A stretch of 64,000 bases of DNA from Spirochaeta sp. GTDB taxonomy: Bacteria; Spirochaetota; Spirochaetia; DSM-27196; Alkalispirochaetaceae. A model generated the notes under the pieces. That model worked only from the letters and a program-made list of their open reading frames with translations, made no database searches and was not told the origin of the DNA. The stretch covers positions 1 to 64,000 of the forward strand of contig SLRR01000073.1 in assembly GCA_007130865.1 (NCBI GenBank), given 5' to 3'. This document shows positions 19,046 through 28,384 of this stretch, piece after piece (position 1 is the first letter of the stretch; the number at the start of each line of letters is the position of its first letter). The translations under genes and the position numbers were made by a program.

Positions 19046-20083
19046 ATGGGTACGACAAAAAAGAGTATTATCGCGATACTCATTCTTCTCATCGCGTTTG
19101 CGCCGCTGGCGGTGTTCGCGGGAGGACGCGCCGAAGCAGACGACACCGAACGACACGCGTTCATCTTCAAGAACACGGGGAACCCCTACGGTGAGAAACA
19201 GATGGAAGGGTTCGCCGAGGGTATCCGGGAACAAGGACACGAGGCGATTCTGCGCGCTCCCGACCAGCCAACGGCGGAAGCGCAGATTCAGATCATCGAG
19301 CAGCTCATCGCGCAGAGAGTTACATCAATCAGCATCACCGGAAACGACTTCGATGCGCTGCAACCGGCTCTGACGCAGGCTCGCAATCAGGGGATCACCG
19401 TCCTCTCGGCAGACTCCGCGGTCAACCCGGCAAGCCGGCAGGTTCACGTGAACCAGGCGGACTCGGAGATGATCGGCCGCACCCTGATCCAGGCTGCGTA
19501 CGACATGGCCGGTGGCGCCGGCGAGATCGCGATCCTCTCCGCTACGAGCCAGGCATCCAACCAGAATCTCTGGATCGAATGGATGCAGACCGAGCTGGAA
19601 GAGAACCCGGGCAAGTACGCCGACCTGGAGCTGGTACGCATCGCTTACGGTGACGACCTGCGGGACAAATCCGTGAGCGAGACCGAAGGTCTGCTGGCGA
19701 GCTTCCCGGATCTGAAAGTGATCATCGCACCGACGACGGTGGGAATCGCCGCGGCGGGCCGCGTGATCACGGACCGTGGGCTGATCGGTGAGGTGTTCGT
19801 GACCGGCCTGGGCCTCCCCTCGGAAATGGCGGAATACATCGACAACGGTGCGTGTCCGTACATGTTCCTCTGGAATCCGATCGACGTGGGATACCTCACG
19901 GCGTACGCCGCGACCGCGCTGGCGGAAGGGGAGATCACCGGAGCTGCGGGCGACACATTCCCCGCCGGCCGCCTGGGCACCTTCGAGGTTGTGCCCGCCG
20001 GAGATGGTGGCACCGAGATTCTACTGGGAGCTCCGTTCCGGTTTGACCCCTCCAACATCGACGAGTGGAAGACCGTTTACTGA
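19046..20083 (+). CDS. rhaS: Rhamnose-type ABC transporter substrate-binding protein
   Basis: Signal peptide IAILILLIAFAPLAVFAGG, KNTGNPYGEKQMEGFAEGI, SITGNDFDALQPALTQARNQGI; AGGAGG SD, ATG at 19046 (ORF track start 18974 too early). Confidence 0.88.
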   Translation: MGTTKKSIIAILILLIAFAPLAVFAGGRAEADDTERHAFIFKNTGNPYGEKQMEGFAEGIREQGHEAILRAPDQPTAEAQIQIIEQLIAQRVTSISITGNDFDALQPALTQARNQGITVLSADSAVNPASRQVHVNQADSEMIGRTLIQAAYDMAGGAGEIAILSATSQASNQNLWIEWMQTELEENPGKYADLELVRIAYGDDLRDKSVSETEGLLASFPDLKVIIAPTTVGIAAAGRVITDRGLIGEVFVTGLGLPSEMAEYIDNGACPYMFLWNPIDVGYLTAYAATALAEGEITGAAGDTFPAGRLGTFEVVPAGDGGTEILLGAPFRFDPSNIDEWKTVY

Positions 20084-20113
20084 GCAGTCCGGTACTTTGA
20101 TTGATCACGGTAT

Positions 20114-20140
20114 CTCCCGCGACGCCCGGCGTCGCGGGAG
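20114..20140. promoter_or_regulatory. Strong stem-loop between binding-protein gene and rhamnose isomerase
   Basis: CTCCCGCGACGC CCG GCGTCGCGGGAG, 12-bp perfect stem, no T-tract. Confidence 0.6.
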
Positions 20141-20202
20141 GCCGTCCCGTCACGCTTCCGCGAAGACGGGGTATTGGAATAACGTTTACCAAGGAGCACG
20201 CG

Positions 20203-21480
20203 ATGTTTACCGAACCCACCGAACAGCAGATCGATGAAGCATACCGCAACGCCCGGGATCGGTACGCCGCAATCGGAGTGGATACCGAAGATGCACTTCG
20301 ACGGCTGGGGAAGATACCTATCTCTATCAACTGCTGGCAGGGAGACGATGTGGGAGGCTTTGAGGGCGCCGGCGAGATAACCGGCGGCGGCATCATGGCC
20401 ACCGGCACATACCCGGGAAAAGCCCGGACTCCGGAGGAGCTGAGACAGGACTTCGAAACGGCCTACGCGCTGATACCGGGGGACCACCGGTTCAACCTGC
20501 ACGCGATGTATCTTGATACCGGCGCGGGCGGTGTCGATCGCGACGCGATAGATCCGGAGCATTTCCGGGAATGGATCGACTGGGCACGGGAACGGCGTCT
20601 ACCCCTGGACTTCAACCCCACCTTCTTTTCGCACCCCCTCTCGGACGGCGGTTTCACACTGGCGAGCAAGAACGAGAAGATCCGATCGTTCTGGATCGAA
20701 CACGGCAAACGCTCACGGCGCGTCGCCGCGGCGATGGGACGCGCCCTGAACTCGCCCTCGCTTAATAACTTCTGGATTCCCGACGGGTACAAGGACGAAC
20801 CGGTCGATCGCCGACGGCACCGGGAGATCCTGGTACACTCCCTGGACGAGGTGTTTTCCGAGCAGATCCCCGAGACGGAAACGATCGACGCGGTAGAGAG
20901 CAAGCTCTTCGGGATCGCCTCGGAGTCGCACGTGACCGGATCCCACGACTTCTACCTGGGTTACGCGATCAGCCGGGGGAAACTGCTCACCATGGACGCC
21001 GGGCATTACCACCCCACGGAGTCGATCGCTGAGAAGATTACCGCTATCCTGCCGTTCACGGGACGATTGATGCTGCACCTCTCGCGGCCGGTCCGGTGGG
21101 ACAGCGATCACGTGGTGATCCTGGACGATCCGACAAAAGCGATTTTCCGGGAAATCGGCTGTTCCGACGCGTGGGACAAGGTGTACCTGGCGGTGGACTT
21201 CTTCGACGCCAGCATCAACCGGATCGCCGCGTGGGTGATCGGGCTCAGATCTACCCAGAAAGCAGCACTGCTCTCGCTGCTCCTGCCGGTTGAGCTTTTA
21301 CGGCGCGCGGAGGAAGCGGGCGATTATACCACCCGCCTCGCCCTGCAGCAGGAACTCACGACGATGCCCTTTGGCGCGGTCTGGGACACGTTCTGCCTCC
21401 GGAAGGGCGTTTCCCCGGGAACCGCGTGGATGCAGGTTGTGCGTGACTACGAGAAGAAGATCCTGAAAACGAGGACCTGA
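20203..21480 (+). CDS. rhaI: L-rhamnose isomerase
   Basis: ISINCWQGDDVGGFEG, LDFNPTFFSHP, DAGHYHPTESIAEKI, RPVRWDSDHVV; SD AAGGAG before ATG 20203. Confidence 0.93.
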   Translation: MFTEPTEQQIDEAYRNARDRYAAIGVDTEDALRRLGKIPISINCWQGDDVGGFEGAGEITGGGIMATGTYPGKARTPEELRQDFETAYALIPGDHRFNLHAMYLDTGAGGVDRDAIDPEHFREWIDWARERRLPLDFNPTFFSHPLSDGGFTLASKNEKIRSFWIEHGKRSRRVAAAMGRALNSPSLNNFWIPDGYKDEPVDRRRHREILVHSLDEVFSEQIPETETIDAVESKLFGIASESHVTGSHDFYLGYAISRGKLLTMDAGHYHPTESIAEKITAILPFTGRLMLHLSRPVRWDSDHVVILDDPTKAIFREIGCSDAWDKVYLAVDFFDASINRIAAWVIGLRSTQKAALLSLLLPVELLRRAEEAGDYTTRLALQQELTTMPFGAVWDTFCLRKGVSPGTAWMQVVRDYEKKILKTRT

Positions 21481-21492
21481 ACGACATTCGCC

Positions 21493-22728
21493 ATGAACGA
21501 TCAGCATTCCGATACGCCGTCGCCCCAGCCACACGTGATCGTGATCGGCGCGGGTCCGGTGGGACTGCTTCTGGCGAACCTGCTCGGCCTCCGCGGTGCT
21601 GCGGTAACGGTACTGGAAAAAAATCCGGCCCTTGCCGGCACTACTTCCCGGGCTATAGGTATCACCCCGCCCTCGCTGGAAATCCTAGAGGGGGCAGGGC
21701 TGGTGGACCACTTTCTATCGGAAGGACTTCAGATCGGCGCAGCTCACGTGATGTACACGCCGGGAGGACACACACTGGGCTCCTTGACGTTCGATAGGAT
21801 ACACGACCGCTACCCGTTTATCCTCTCGATTCCGCAACACCGTACACGAACGATCCTCGAGGAGGGGACCAGGCGTTTCCCGTCGGTTACGGTCCGGTAT
21901 GAACACCGTGCGGAGGAGTATCACGAACGTCCCGACAAGGGAAGAACCGACGAGGGCAGATTCGACGCGAACAGTCCCACCGTTACCGTACGCTGCACCG
22001 ACGGCAGCACCTGGTCCGGCGATTACTGCGTGGCGGCCGACGGTGCTCACGGCGAAACTTCGGCTCGTGCCGGTATCACCCACAACCGGGGCTCGTACCG
22101 CCACCGGTTTTTCATGGCCGACTTTCGAGACCACACCGACCTCGGTTCGGCAGCGTATCTCTGGTTCACGCGACACGGCGCGGTGGAATCGTTCCCGCTT
22201 CCCTCGGGCGTGCGACGATGGATTGTCCAGCTCGACCGGCAAGCACCGGGCGAGTCCAACGGGACAGCCCCCGATCTGGAAGGAATCGTCCGGCAACGAG
22301 CGGGGTACGATCTGGACCGTGGCGAACGCCTCTGGGAGACTGGTTTTCAACCCTCCTGGAGCGAGGCCGAAACGTTCCACCGGGGAAAACTCTACCTCGC
22401 CGGGGACGCGGCGCATACGATGAGCCCGATCGGCGGACAGGGTATGAACGTCGGGTTCGGCGATGCTGCTTTGCTGGCGGAACTGTTCACGGGAGATCAC
22501 CACGACGCGGATTCCGCGGTCCACTCCCGGTATCACAGGGTGCGGCGGCGCGCCGCGCGGTCCGCCACGCGACGCGCCGCCGCCGGCATGACCCTGGGAA
22601 CGATGCGTGGATACCCTGCTTCGGCTGTCCGGAACGTGCTGGTACGGATAGCCCTGCTGCGGATCTTCAGACCGTGGATCGCACGGCATTTCGCGATGCT
22701 TGCGTTCAAAGCCGGCGAACCCGGGTAA
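21493..22728 (+). CDS. FAD-dependent aromatic monooxygenase (PHBH/TfdB type)
   Basis: VIGAGPVGLLLANLLGLRGAAVTVLEK (GxGxxG), LYLAGDAAHTMSPIGGQGMNVGFGDAA. Confidence 0.9.
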   Translation: MNDQHSDTPSPQPHVIVIGAGPVGLLLANLLGLRGAAVTVLEKNPALAGTTSRAIGITPPSLEILEGAGLVDHFLSEGLQIGAAHVMYTPGGHTLGSLTFDRIHDRYPFILSIPQHRTRTILEEGTRRFPSVTVRYEHRAEEYHERPDKGRTDEGRFDANSPTVTVRCTDGSTWSGDYCVAADGAHGETSARAGITHNRGSYRHRFFMADFRDHTDLGSAAYLWFTRHGAVESFPLPSGVRRWIVQLDRQAPGESNGTAPDLEGIVRQRAGYDLDRGERLWETGFQPSWSEAETFHRGKLYLAGDAAHTMSPIGGQGMNVGFGDAALLAELFTGDHHDADSAVHSRYHRVRRRAARSATRRAAAGMTLGTMRGYPASAVRNVLVRIALLRIFRPWIARHFAMLAFKAGEPG

Positions 22729-23494
22729 TCCTGGCGAAACCGAGCATGAGGGTCCGTCCCCGCAGCACCTCGAAGCCCGTCCGCCGGAGCAGGCGCTCCA
22801 GCCCCGGCCGATCGGGAAAGGACGCGAGACTCCGTGCAATATAGGCGTAAACCTCCGGATCCCCGTGCAGGATCCGTCCCCAGAGCTGCCCCCAGAAACG
22901 CAGCAACCTCAGCTGTACCGCCCGCCCCGCCGCGCGGGGGGAAAGGGAAAATTCGAGAAATGCCGCCGTTCCTCCCGGTCGCAGAACCCGGCGTGCCTCC
23001 CGAAGCGTCTGCTCGAGATCCGGAGCGTTTCGCAGGGCGTACCCGCCGGTAACGATATCGACGCTCTCATCGACAAGATCCAGGGAGTTCATATCTCCCG
23101 GGATAAATCGAACCGAACGCGAAGGTACGGCAAAACGCCGGCGCGCCCGGGCCAGCATTTCCGGAGACAGGTCCAGCCCCGTTACGACGCCCCGCGGGTA
23201 CCGTTCGGCCAGCAGAAACGTGATATCCCCCGTTCCGCAGGCCAGATCAAGCACGACCGGGTACGACCGATCCTTCCGGGAGCCTTCACCGTCGGAGAAC
23301 GCCGCCGCCCGCGGGAGTTTCCGCACGAGCAGGCGCTTCCAGGTCCTGTCCCGGCCAAAGGAGAGCATCCGCGTGATCAGATCGTACCGCGGCGCAACCA
23401 CCGCGAAGAGACGGCGATTGTAAGCACGCTTACGCGCCGGCGTGGCCAGCTCCGTCGCCGCCACGCGACCTATCGCTCGAGTGCGTCCTGCCAT
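22706..23494 (-). CDS. UbiE/MenG-type SAM-dependent methyltransferase
   Basis: VVLDLACGTGDITFLLAERYP, GLDLSPEMLARARRR, DMNSLDLVDESVDIVTGGYALRNAPDLEQTLREARRVLRPGG; start uncertain (a TTG at 23533 is also possible). Confidence 0.9.
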   Translation of the reverse strand: MAGRTRAIGRVAATELATPARKRAYNRRLFAVVAPRYDLITRMLSFGRDRTWKRLLVRKLPRAAAFSDGEGSRKDRSYPVVLDLACGTGDITFLLAERYPRGVVTGLDLSPEMLARARRRFAVPSRSVRFIPGDMNSLDLVDESVDIVTGGYALRNAPDLEQTLREARRVLRPGGTAAFLEFSLSPRAAGRAVQLRLLRFWGQLWGRILHGDPEVYAYIARSLASFPDRPGLERLLRRTGFEVLRGRTLMLGFARITRVRRL

Positions 23495-23560
23495 CCCTGC
23501 ATCGTCGAAATCATCCCGATTGTTGCCTTTCAACGGAGGGGAACGTACTTTTTCTGAACG

Positions 23561-24739
23561 ATGAAGTCAAGAAATGCCGGCGGAAAGGCGACCGCAGTGG
23601 AACTCCAGGATACCGCGGTCTGGATCCAGGGTGTAGCCACGGCCGTTCCTCGCCACGAGTACAGCCAGGAGTTCGCCCGGGAGTTCATGAAGCGTGTTCC
23701 CCTCTACGGTGAGAAGGAACGACGCTTCATCGACCGGGTTTACGCCGATACCGGGATCGAGCGGCGGCACTCGGTAATCGCCGACTACGACCGGCCTCCG
23801 GAACAGTTCGAGTTTTTTTCCCGGGACGAGTCGATGCTTCCCGAGCCATCCTCGTCAAAACGGAACGACCTTTACATCGGAGCCGCGGCGGAGCTCGCGG
23901 AAGAGGCCGTTACCCGTCTCGCGGAGGAACAGGCGCTGGATCTCGGGTCGATCACGCACCTGGTTACGGTCTCCTGCACGGGCTTTTCCGCTCCGGGCTT
24001 TGACTACCACCTGGTACGGGCGCTGGGACTACCGGCGTCGGTCTTTCGCCAGCATATCGGTTTCATGGGTTGTTACGCCGCGTTCCCCGCGCTCCGCGCG
24101 GCCCATTCGATCTGCCTCGCCGACAAAACCGCACGGGTGCTGGTGGTGGACGTGGAGTTGTGCTCCCTGCACTTCCAGTTCAAGCCGGAACTGGACACGA
24201 TCGTGGCTAACTCGCTCTTCGCCGACGGCGCCGCGGCAGCGTTGATCTCCCGGGATCCTTCCGCGGGGGCCGGCACCGATCTACCGGTCCCACCGGGGCG
24301 CCGGCGATACAGGATCGACGGGTTTTCCTCCCGGATCATCCCGGGCAGCGCCGACGCGATGTCCTGGCGCCTGGGAGACACAGCGTTCGATATGCGGTTG
24401 TCCTCGTACGTTCCGCGCCTGATCCAGGAGAACATCGGCGATGTGGTACGCACGACGATGAACGCCGTAAGCCTTGATCCGGAAACGGTCGCGTTCTGGG
24501 CGATACACCCGGGTGGACGGGCAATCCTGGACCGTGTGCGGCAGACCCTCGATCTCGCCGAGGAACGGCTGGACGCGTCGTACCGGACACTCCGGGATTA
24601 CGGAAATATGAGTTCCGCCACGATCTTCTTCGTCCTCCAACGGATGCGTGACGATTCCCGCGGTGGGACCGTGTTTGCCGCGGCATTTGGCCCCGGCCTG
24701 ACCGTGGAGTCCGCCCGGCTGGAGAAAGTCGTTTCATGA
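23561..24739 (+). CDS. Type III polyketide synthase (chalcone/stilbene synthase family)
   Basis: Cys (VSCTGFSAPGFDYHL), His (WAIHPGGRAILDRV) and Asn (LRDYGNMSSATIFFVL) triad motifs all present. Confidence 0.95.
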   Translation: MKSRNAGGKATAVELQDTAVWIQGVATAVPRHEYSQEFAREFMKRVPLYGEKERRFIDRVYADTGIERRHSVIADYDRPPEQFEFFSRDESMLPEPSSSKRNDLYIGAAAELAEEAVTRLAEEQALDLGSITHLVTVSCTGFSAPGFDYHLVRALGLPASVFRQHIGFMGCYAAFPALRAAHSICLADKTARVLVVDVELCSLHFQFKPELDTIVANSLFADGAAAALISRDPSAGAGTDLPVPPGRRRYRIDGFSSRIIPGSADAMSWRLGDTAFDMRLSSYVPRLIQENIGDVVRTTMNAVSLDPETVAFWAIHPGGRAILDRVRQTLDLAEERLDASYRTLRDYGNMSSATIFFVLQRMRDDSRGGTVFAAAFGPGLTVESARLEKVVS

Positions 24740-25491
24740 CGTGGCGGACCCTGCTCTACCCGCCTGTCCGTTCGCGGGAACGGGAGATCATGGACGATCC
24801 CGATTCGGACCGGGAACTCCTGGAAAACACGCTTAGGCAGTTTCCCCGGACCAACCGCTTGCTCTCACGGATGCATCACCTGCTGGACCGTTATTTTCTC
24901 CGTGATATGGAGGCGAGACTCAAAACGCACCGCGTGAGTCGAGACAAAACGTTTACGATTCTTGACGTCGGAGCCGGTGCGTGCGATATCCCGCTATGGC
25001 TCGCAGCTCAAGCACGAAAACGCGGTATTCCGGTGGACATAACGTGTATCGACCACGATTCACGGGTCGTGGAGTTTGCCCGGGAACGCGTGGCACACGA
25101 CCCGGATGTCACGGTCCAACCCGGCTCCGCCCTGGATATCGCCGGACGATACGACTACATCATGTGCAACCACGTGCTCCACCACCTGGATGACGGGGAG
25201 ATCCGCCGGTTTTTCCAGGGAACGTACCACAGCTGCGGGCGCCGCATCCTCATAAACGACCTGCTCCGCTCGTACTGGTCGATCATCGGGTTCTGGCTGT
25301 TCGCCACGTGCTTCCTCAGGGACAGCTTTGCCCGGACCGACGGTATAATATCCGTAAGGAAGGGGTTCCGGCGTGTCGAGATCGAGGAGATTATCGCCAC
25401 CTGTCCCTGGTCGACCCCCGGCACGGATTACCGTATCGGCCACACCCTCCCGGGAAGGCTCTACGTGGTAGCCACACGAGACACACGATAG
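24736..25491 (+). CDS. Class I SAM-dependent methyltransferase, translationally coupled to the PKS gene
   Basis: ILDVGAGACDIPLWLAAQA, YIMCNHVLHHLDDGEI; ATGA overlap with PKS. Confidence 0.88.
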   Translation: MTWRTLLYPPVRSREREIMDDPDSDRELLENTLRQFPRTNRLLSRMHHLLDRYFLRDMEARLKTHRVSRDKTFTILDVGAGACDIPLWLAAQARKRGIPVDITCIDHDSRVVEFARERVAHDPDVTVQPGSALDIAGRYDYIMCNHVLHHLDDGEIRRFFQGTYHSCGRRILINDLLRSYWSIIGFWLFATCFLRDSFARTDGIISVRKGFRRVEIEEIIATCPWSTPGTDYRIGHTLPGRLYVVATRDTR

Positions 25492-25548
25492 CTGTGCAGG
25501 ATATGTGGTAGCCACAGGAGATACATGTCAGCCACGCAGGATGCCGCT
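25469..25548. repeat. Degenerate 20-bp tandem repeat, about 4 units
   Basis: TAGCCACACGAGACACACGA / TAGCTGTGCAGGATATGTGG / TAGCCACAGGAGATACATGT / CAGCCACGCAGGATGCCGCT. Confidence 0.7.
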
Positions 25549-25593
25549 CGCCGAAAACGTCTTGATTTTGCTTCTTTCCTACGTTGTGGTGGC

Positions 25594-25638
25594 GTATTCT
25601 AATAGTGAAGGGACATAGTCCCGACACTTTTAGAATAC
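25594..25638. repeat. 45-bp imperfect palindrome between convergent genes
   Basis: GTATTCTAA TAGTGAA GGGAC ATA GTCCC GACACTT TTAGAATAC, 18 of 21 arm positions pair. Confidence 0.75.
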
Positions 25639-25714
25639 CTGCTCCCGGAAAGCGTTCAACCTTCAACCGCGGAAACTCCGGCGCTTACCTTGAGTCGTTA
25701 CTTCCTGAGGATCG

Positions 25715-26623
25715 TCACCAGGAGTCCCGAAGTTCCCGCGCTTCCGCCAGATCCATCCGGTACCGGAGACGCGGGTCCGGGATCGCGGAAAGCTCCCGGA
25801 TCACCCGGTCCAGGATCGCTCGCGCCTCGTCCCGGTCCGTCTTCTGCGGAATCTCCAGGGTACCCTCGAAGTAAAAACCCCGTTCCAGAGCGCTCCCGGC
25901 GGCTTCAAAATCCGAGGCAGCGCGGTCTACCCAGCGGTTCCGTTGACGAACGTTACTGTTGCGCTCCCACAACGCGTGCGCCAGCTGCGTATAATGGTCG
26001 TAATACTGTACCGGAGCTTCACCGGCGTCCTGGATCGCCTCGTAGAGCGCCACCGAGCGACGCGCCAGGGAAACCGCGTAATCGTTGTTGCCGAACGAAA
26101 CGGGCCATCGCGGCAGCTGCCGGTACACCTGGGTGAGCAGATAGTACACTTCCGCCTGTTCCTCGTCCCGCTCCAGCGCGTCCGCGGCGTAATCGCGGAT
26201 ATCCGACGCCATGAAGAGCGAGTTCAACACTCCCCGGAGTTCGCCTCTCTTCCCCATTGCGGCGGCGACCCAGAAGTACGGCTCCGCTCTGTCCGGCAGG
26301 AGATTCATCGCGTCCCGGGCGTAGGACTCCGCTTCCTCGAGCATCGCGATACCGCGGGAGCGTTCGATTGAACCTTCCCACGTGCCCAGGTCTACGGTGG
26401 CGACCAGGGCGCGAGCCCGGCGCCAGAGAAGCTCGCCCCGTACCGACCGAATTACCGGCGATTGCCGGTCCAGCAGATCCAGCACGTCCTCGTGGCGGTC
26501 AAAGTGATGGTAGTAATCCAGGCGCTCCAGTAGAGCTTCCGGCGCGTCGTCCTGCACGTCCGCATAAGCAACGGTCGTACCGAACAAGCTCAACAGGGTA
26601 AAGCACAGCAGTGCACGTCGCAT
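25715..26623 (-). CDS. Secreted TPR-like protein of unknown function
   Basis: Signal peptide MRRALLCFTLLSLFGTTVAYA, then helical repeat-like sequence. Confidence 0.65.
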   Translation of the reverse strand: MRRALLCFTLLSLFGTTVAYADVQDDAPEALLERLDYYHHFDRHEDVLDLLDRQSPVIRSVRGELLWRRARALVATVDLGTWEGSIERSRGIAMLEEAESYARDAMNLLPDRAEPYFWVAAAMGKRGELRGVLNSLFMASDIRDYAADALERDEEQAEVYYLLTQVYRQLPRWPVSFGNNDYAVSLARRSVALYEAIQDAGEAPVQYYDHYTQLAHALWERNSNVRQRNRWVDRAASDFEAAGSALERGFYFEGTLEIPQKTDRDEARAILDRVIRELSAIPDPRLRYRMDLAEARELRDSW

Positions 26624-26739
26624 ACAACCTCCCAAGTCTCAAAACCTACATACATTATGGTGGTTACGGCAAGGTTACCGTCGCGTCGACTGTCCGGACG
26701 ATCACGCGACGGAAGCACGAGTTGATGAACGAGGTGCTC

Positions 26740-28272
26740 TCAGTCTCCTATCCACGCGAGATTGTACAGGTCCAACCTGCGGTCCTTGTAGTTCGTCACG
26801 GATCCTTCATTCCGAAGTTCCGTCAACTTGTTGAGGTCCAGGTCCACCAGGAGCGTCATCTCCGTGTTAGGAGTACTCTCCGCCATGATCGCGTCGTGGG
26901 GAAAGGCGAAATCCGAGGGGGAGAACACCGCGGACTGCGAGTACTGGATATCCACGTTATCCACGCGCGGCAGGTTACCCACGCTTCCCGTTATAGCCAC
27001 GTAGCACTCGTTCTCGATAGCCCGAGCCTGGGCGGTACGACGTACGCGGAGATACCCGTTCTTGGTATCCGTCCAGAACGGAACAAAGAGGATCTGCATA
27101 CCCCACTCGCCCATGAGCCGGGCGAGCTCCGGGAACTCCACGTCGTAACAGATCAGGATACCGACCTTGCCCGCGTCCGTATCGAATACGCGCAGCCGGG
27201 TCCCGCCTTGCATCGCCCAGCTCCGGTTCTCCTGAGGCGTGATGTGCAGTTTGTACTGCTGCTCCACGCGGCCGTCCCGGTGACAGAGGTACGCCACGTT
27301 GTACATCTCCTCCCCTTCCCAGGAGGGCATACTGCCGCCGACTATGTTGATGTTGTACGTAACCGCCAGGTGCGACAGCTGGTCACGAATCCGTGGGGTG
27401 TACTCGGAGAGACTCTTCACGGCGGTGACGCTCGTCTCCTGATTCCCGAGACCCATGAGCGCGGCGTTGAAAAACTCCGGAAAAACGCAGAAGTCCGCCT
27501 GGTAATCCGATACGGCGTCGACAAAGAATTCCACCTGGTCGAGCAGATCCTCCAGGGATGAGACCGCCCGCATCTGCCATTGAACCATGCCGATCCGAAC
27601 CTGCGTTTTGGGAGTGTTCAGCGGCGACTGCTGTCCGCGGTGATAGTAGATGTTGGTCCACTCCAGGAGGGTCGCGTTTCCCCGGGACTTGCGGTCTTCC
27701 GGAATATAGTCCTCCAGAACCCGTTTGATCTGAAAATCGTTGCTCAGCTGGAATGTAAGTATCGGATCGTAGATCTCGTGACGCGAGACTTTCTCTATGT
27801 ATTCCTGGGTACTCATCTCCCGGGAGTGTTTGTAGTACTCCGGGATGCGACCACCCGCGAGAATCGCGCGGTAATTGTGTTCCCGGCAGAGCTCCTTCCG
27901 CGCGTCGTAGAGACGCCGGCCGAGACGGTACCCGCGGTATTCCGGATCGACGAACACATCCAACCCGTAGATCGCGTCACCGTTCGGTTTATGTACCACG
28001 GAATCGCCGCTCTCCATGAGATCGTCGTAGGTATGAACGTTGGAGAACGTCCGGTAATCCACGCGAACGGTGAGCGCCGCGGCCACGATATGTCCCTTGT
28101 CCTCGATCCCGAACTGCCCCTCCGGAAAACGTCGGATCAGGCCGGCGATCAGTTTCTTCGGCCATGCTCCATCAAGGTCCCGGTATACCCGGTCCATGAG
28201 ACGCTTGATCTCGGGGTAGTCGTCCATCGTGAGGTTACGAAGTCGAAGGTGGTGTAAGTCCCGGTTGCTCAT
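26740..28272 (-). CDS. Bifunctional GNAT N-acetyltransferase / carbon-nitrogen hydrolase (nitrilase family)
   Basis: N-terminal GNAT (VDPEYRGYRLGRRLYDARKEL); C-terminal nitrilase FCVFPEFFNAALMG, YKLHITPQE, GILICYDVEFPELARL; ATG at 28272. Confidence 0.88.
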   Translation of the reverse strand: MSNRDLHHLRLRNLTMDDYPEIKRLMDRVYRDLDGAWPKKLIAGLIRRFPEGQFGIEDKGHIVAAALTVRVDYRTFSNVHTYDDLMESGDSVVHKPNGDAIYGLDVFVDPEYRGYRLGRRLYDARKELCREHNYRAILAGGRIPEYYKHSREMSTQEYIEKVSRHEIYDPILTFQLSNDFQIKRVLEDYIPEDRKSRGNATLLEWTNIYYHRGQQSPLNTPKTQVRIGMVQWQMRAVSSLEDLLDQVEFFVDAVSDYQADFCVFPEFFNAALMGLGNQETSVTAVKSLSEYTPRIRDQLSHLAVTYNINIVGGSMPSWEGEEMYNVAYLCHRDGRVEQQYKLHITPQENRSWAMQGGTRLRVFDTDAGKVGILICYDVEFPELARLMGEWGMQILFVPFWTDTKNGYLRVRRTAQARAIENECYVAITGSVGNLPRVDNVDIQYSQSAVFSPSDFAFPHDAIMAESTPNTEMTLLVDLDLNKLTELRNEGSVTNYKDRRLDLYNLAWIGD

Positions 28273-28384
28273 GAACGTAACGGTACAACGTCGGGAGACA
28301 TCGCGGGAAGATGGTCGCGACGCGCCGCCGTGTATTCCCCGGCGCGGCTTTCCGCGGCGCCGGAAAACGCGGTACACTCTCCCC

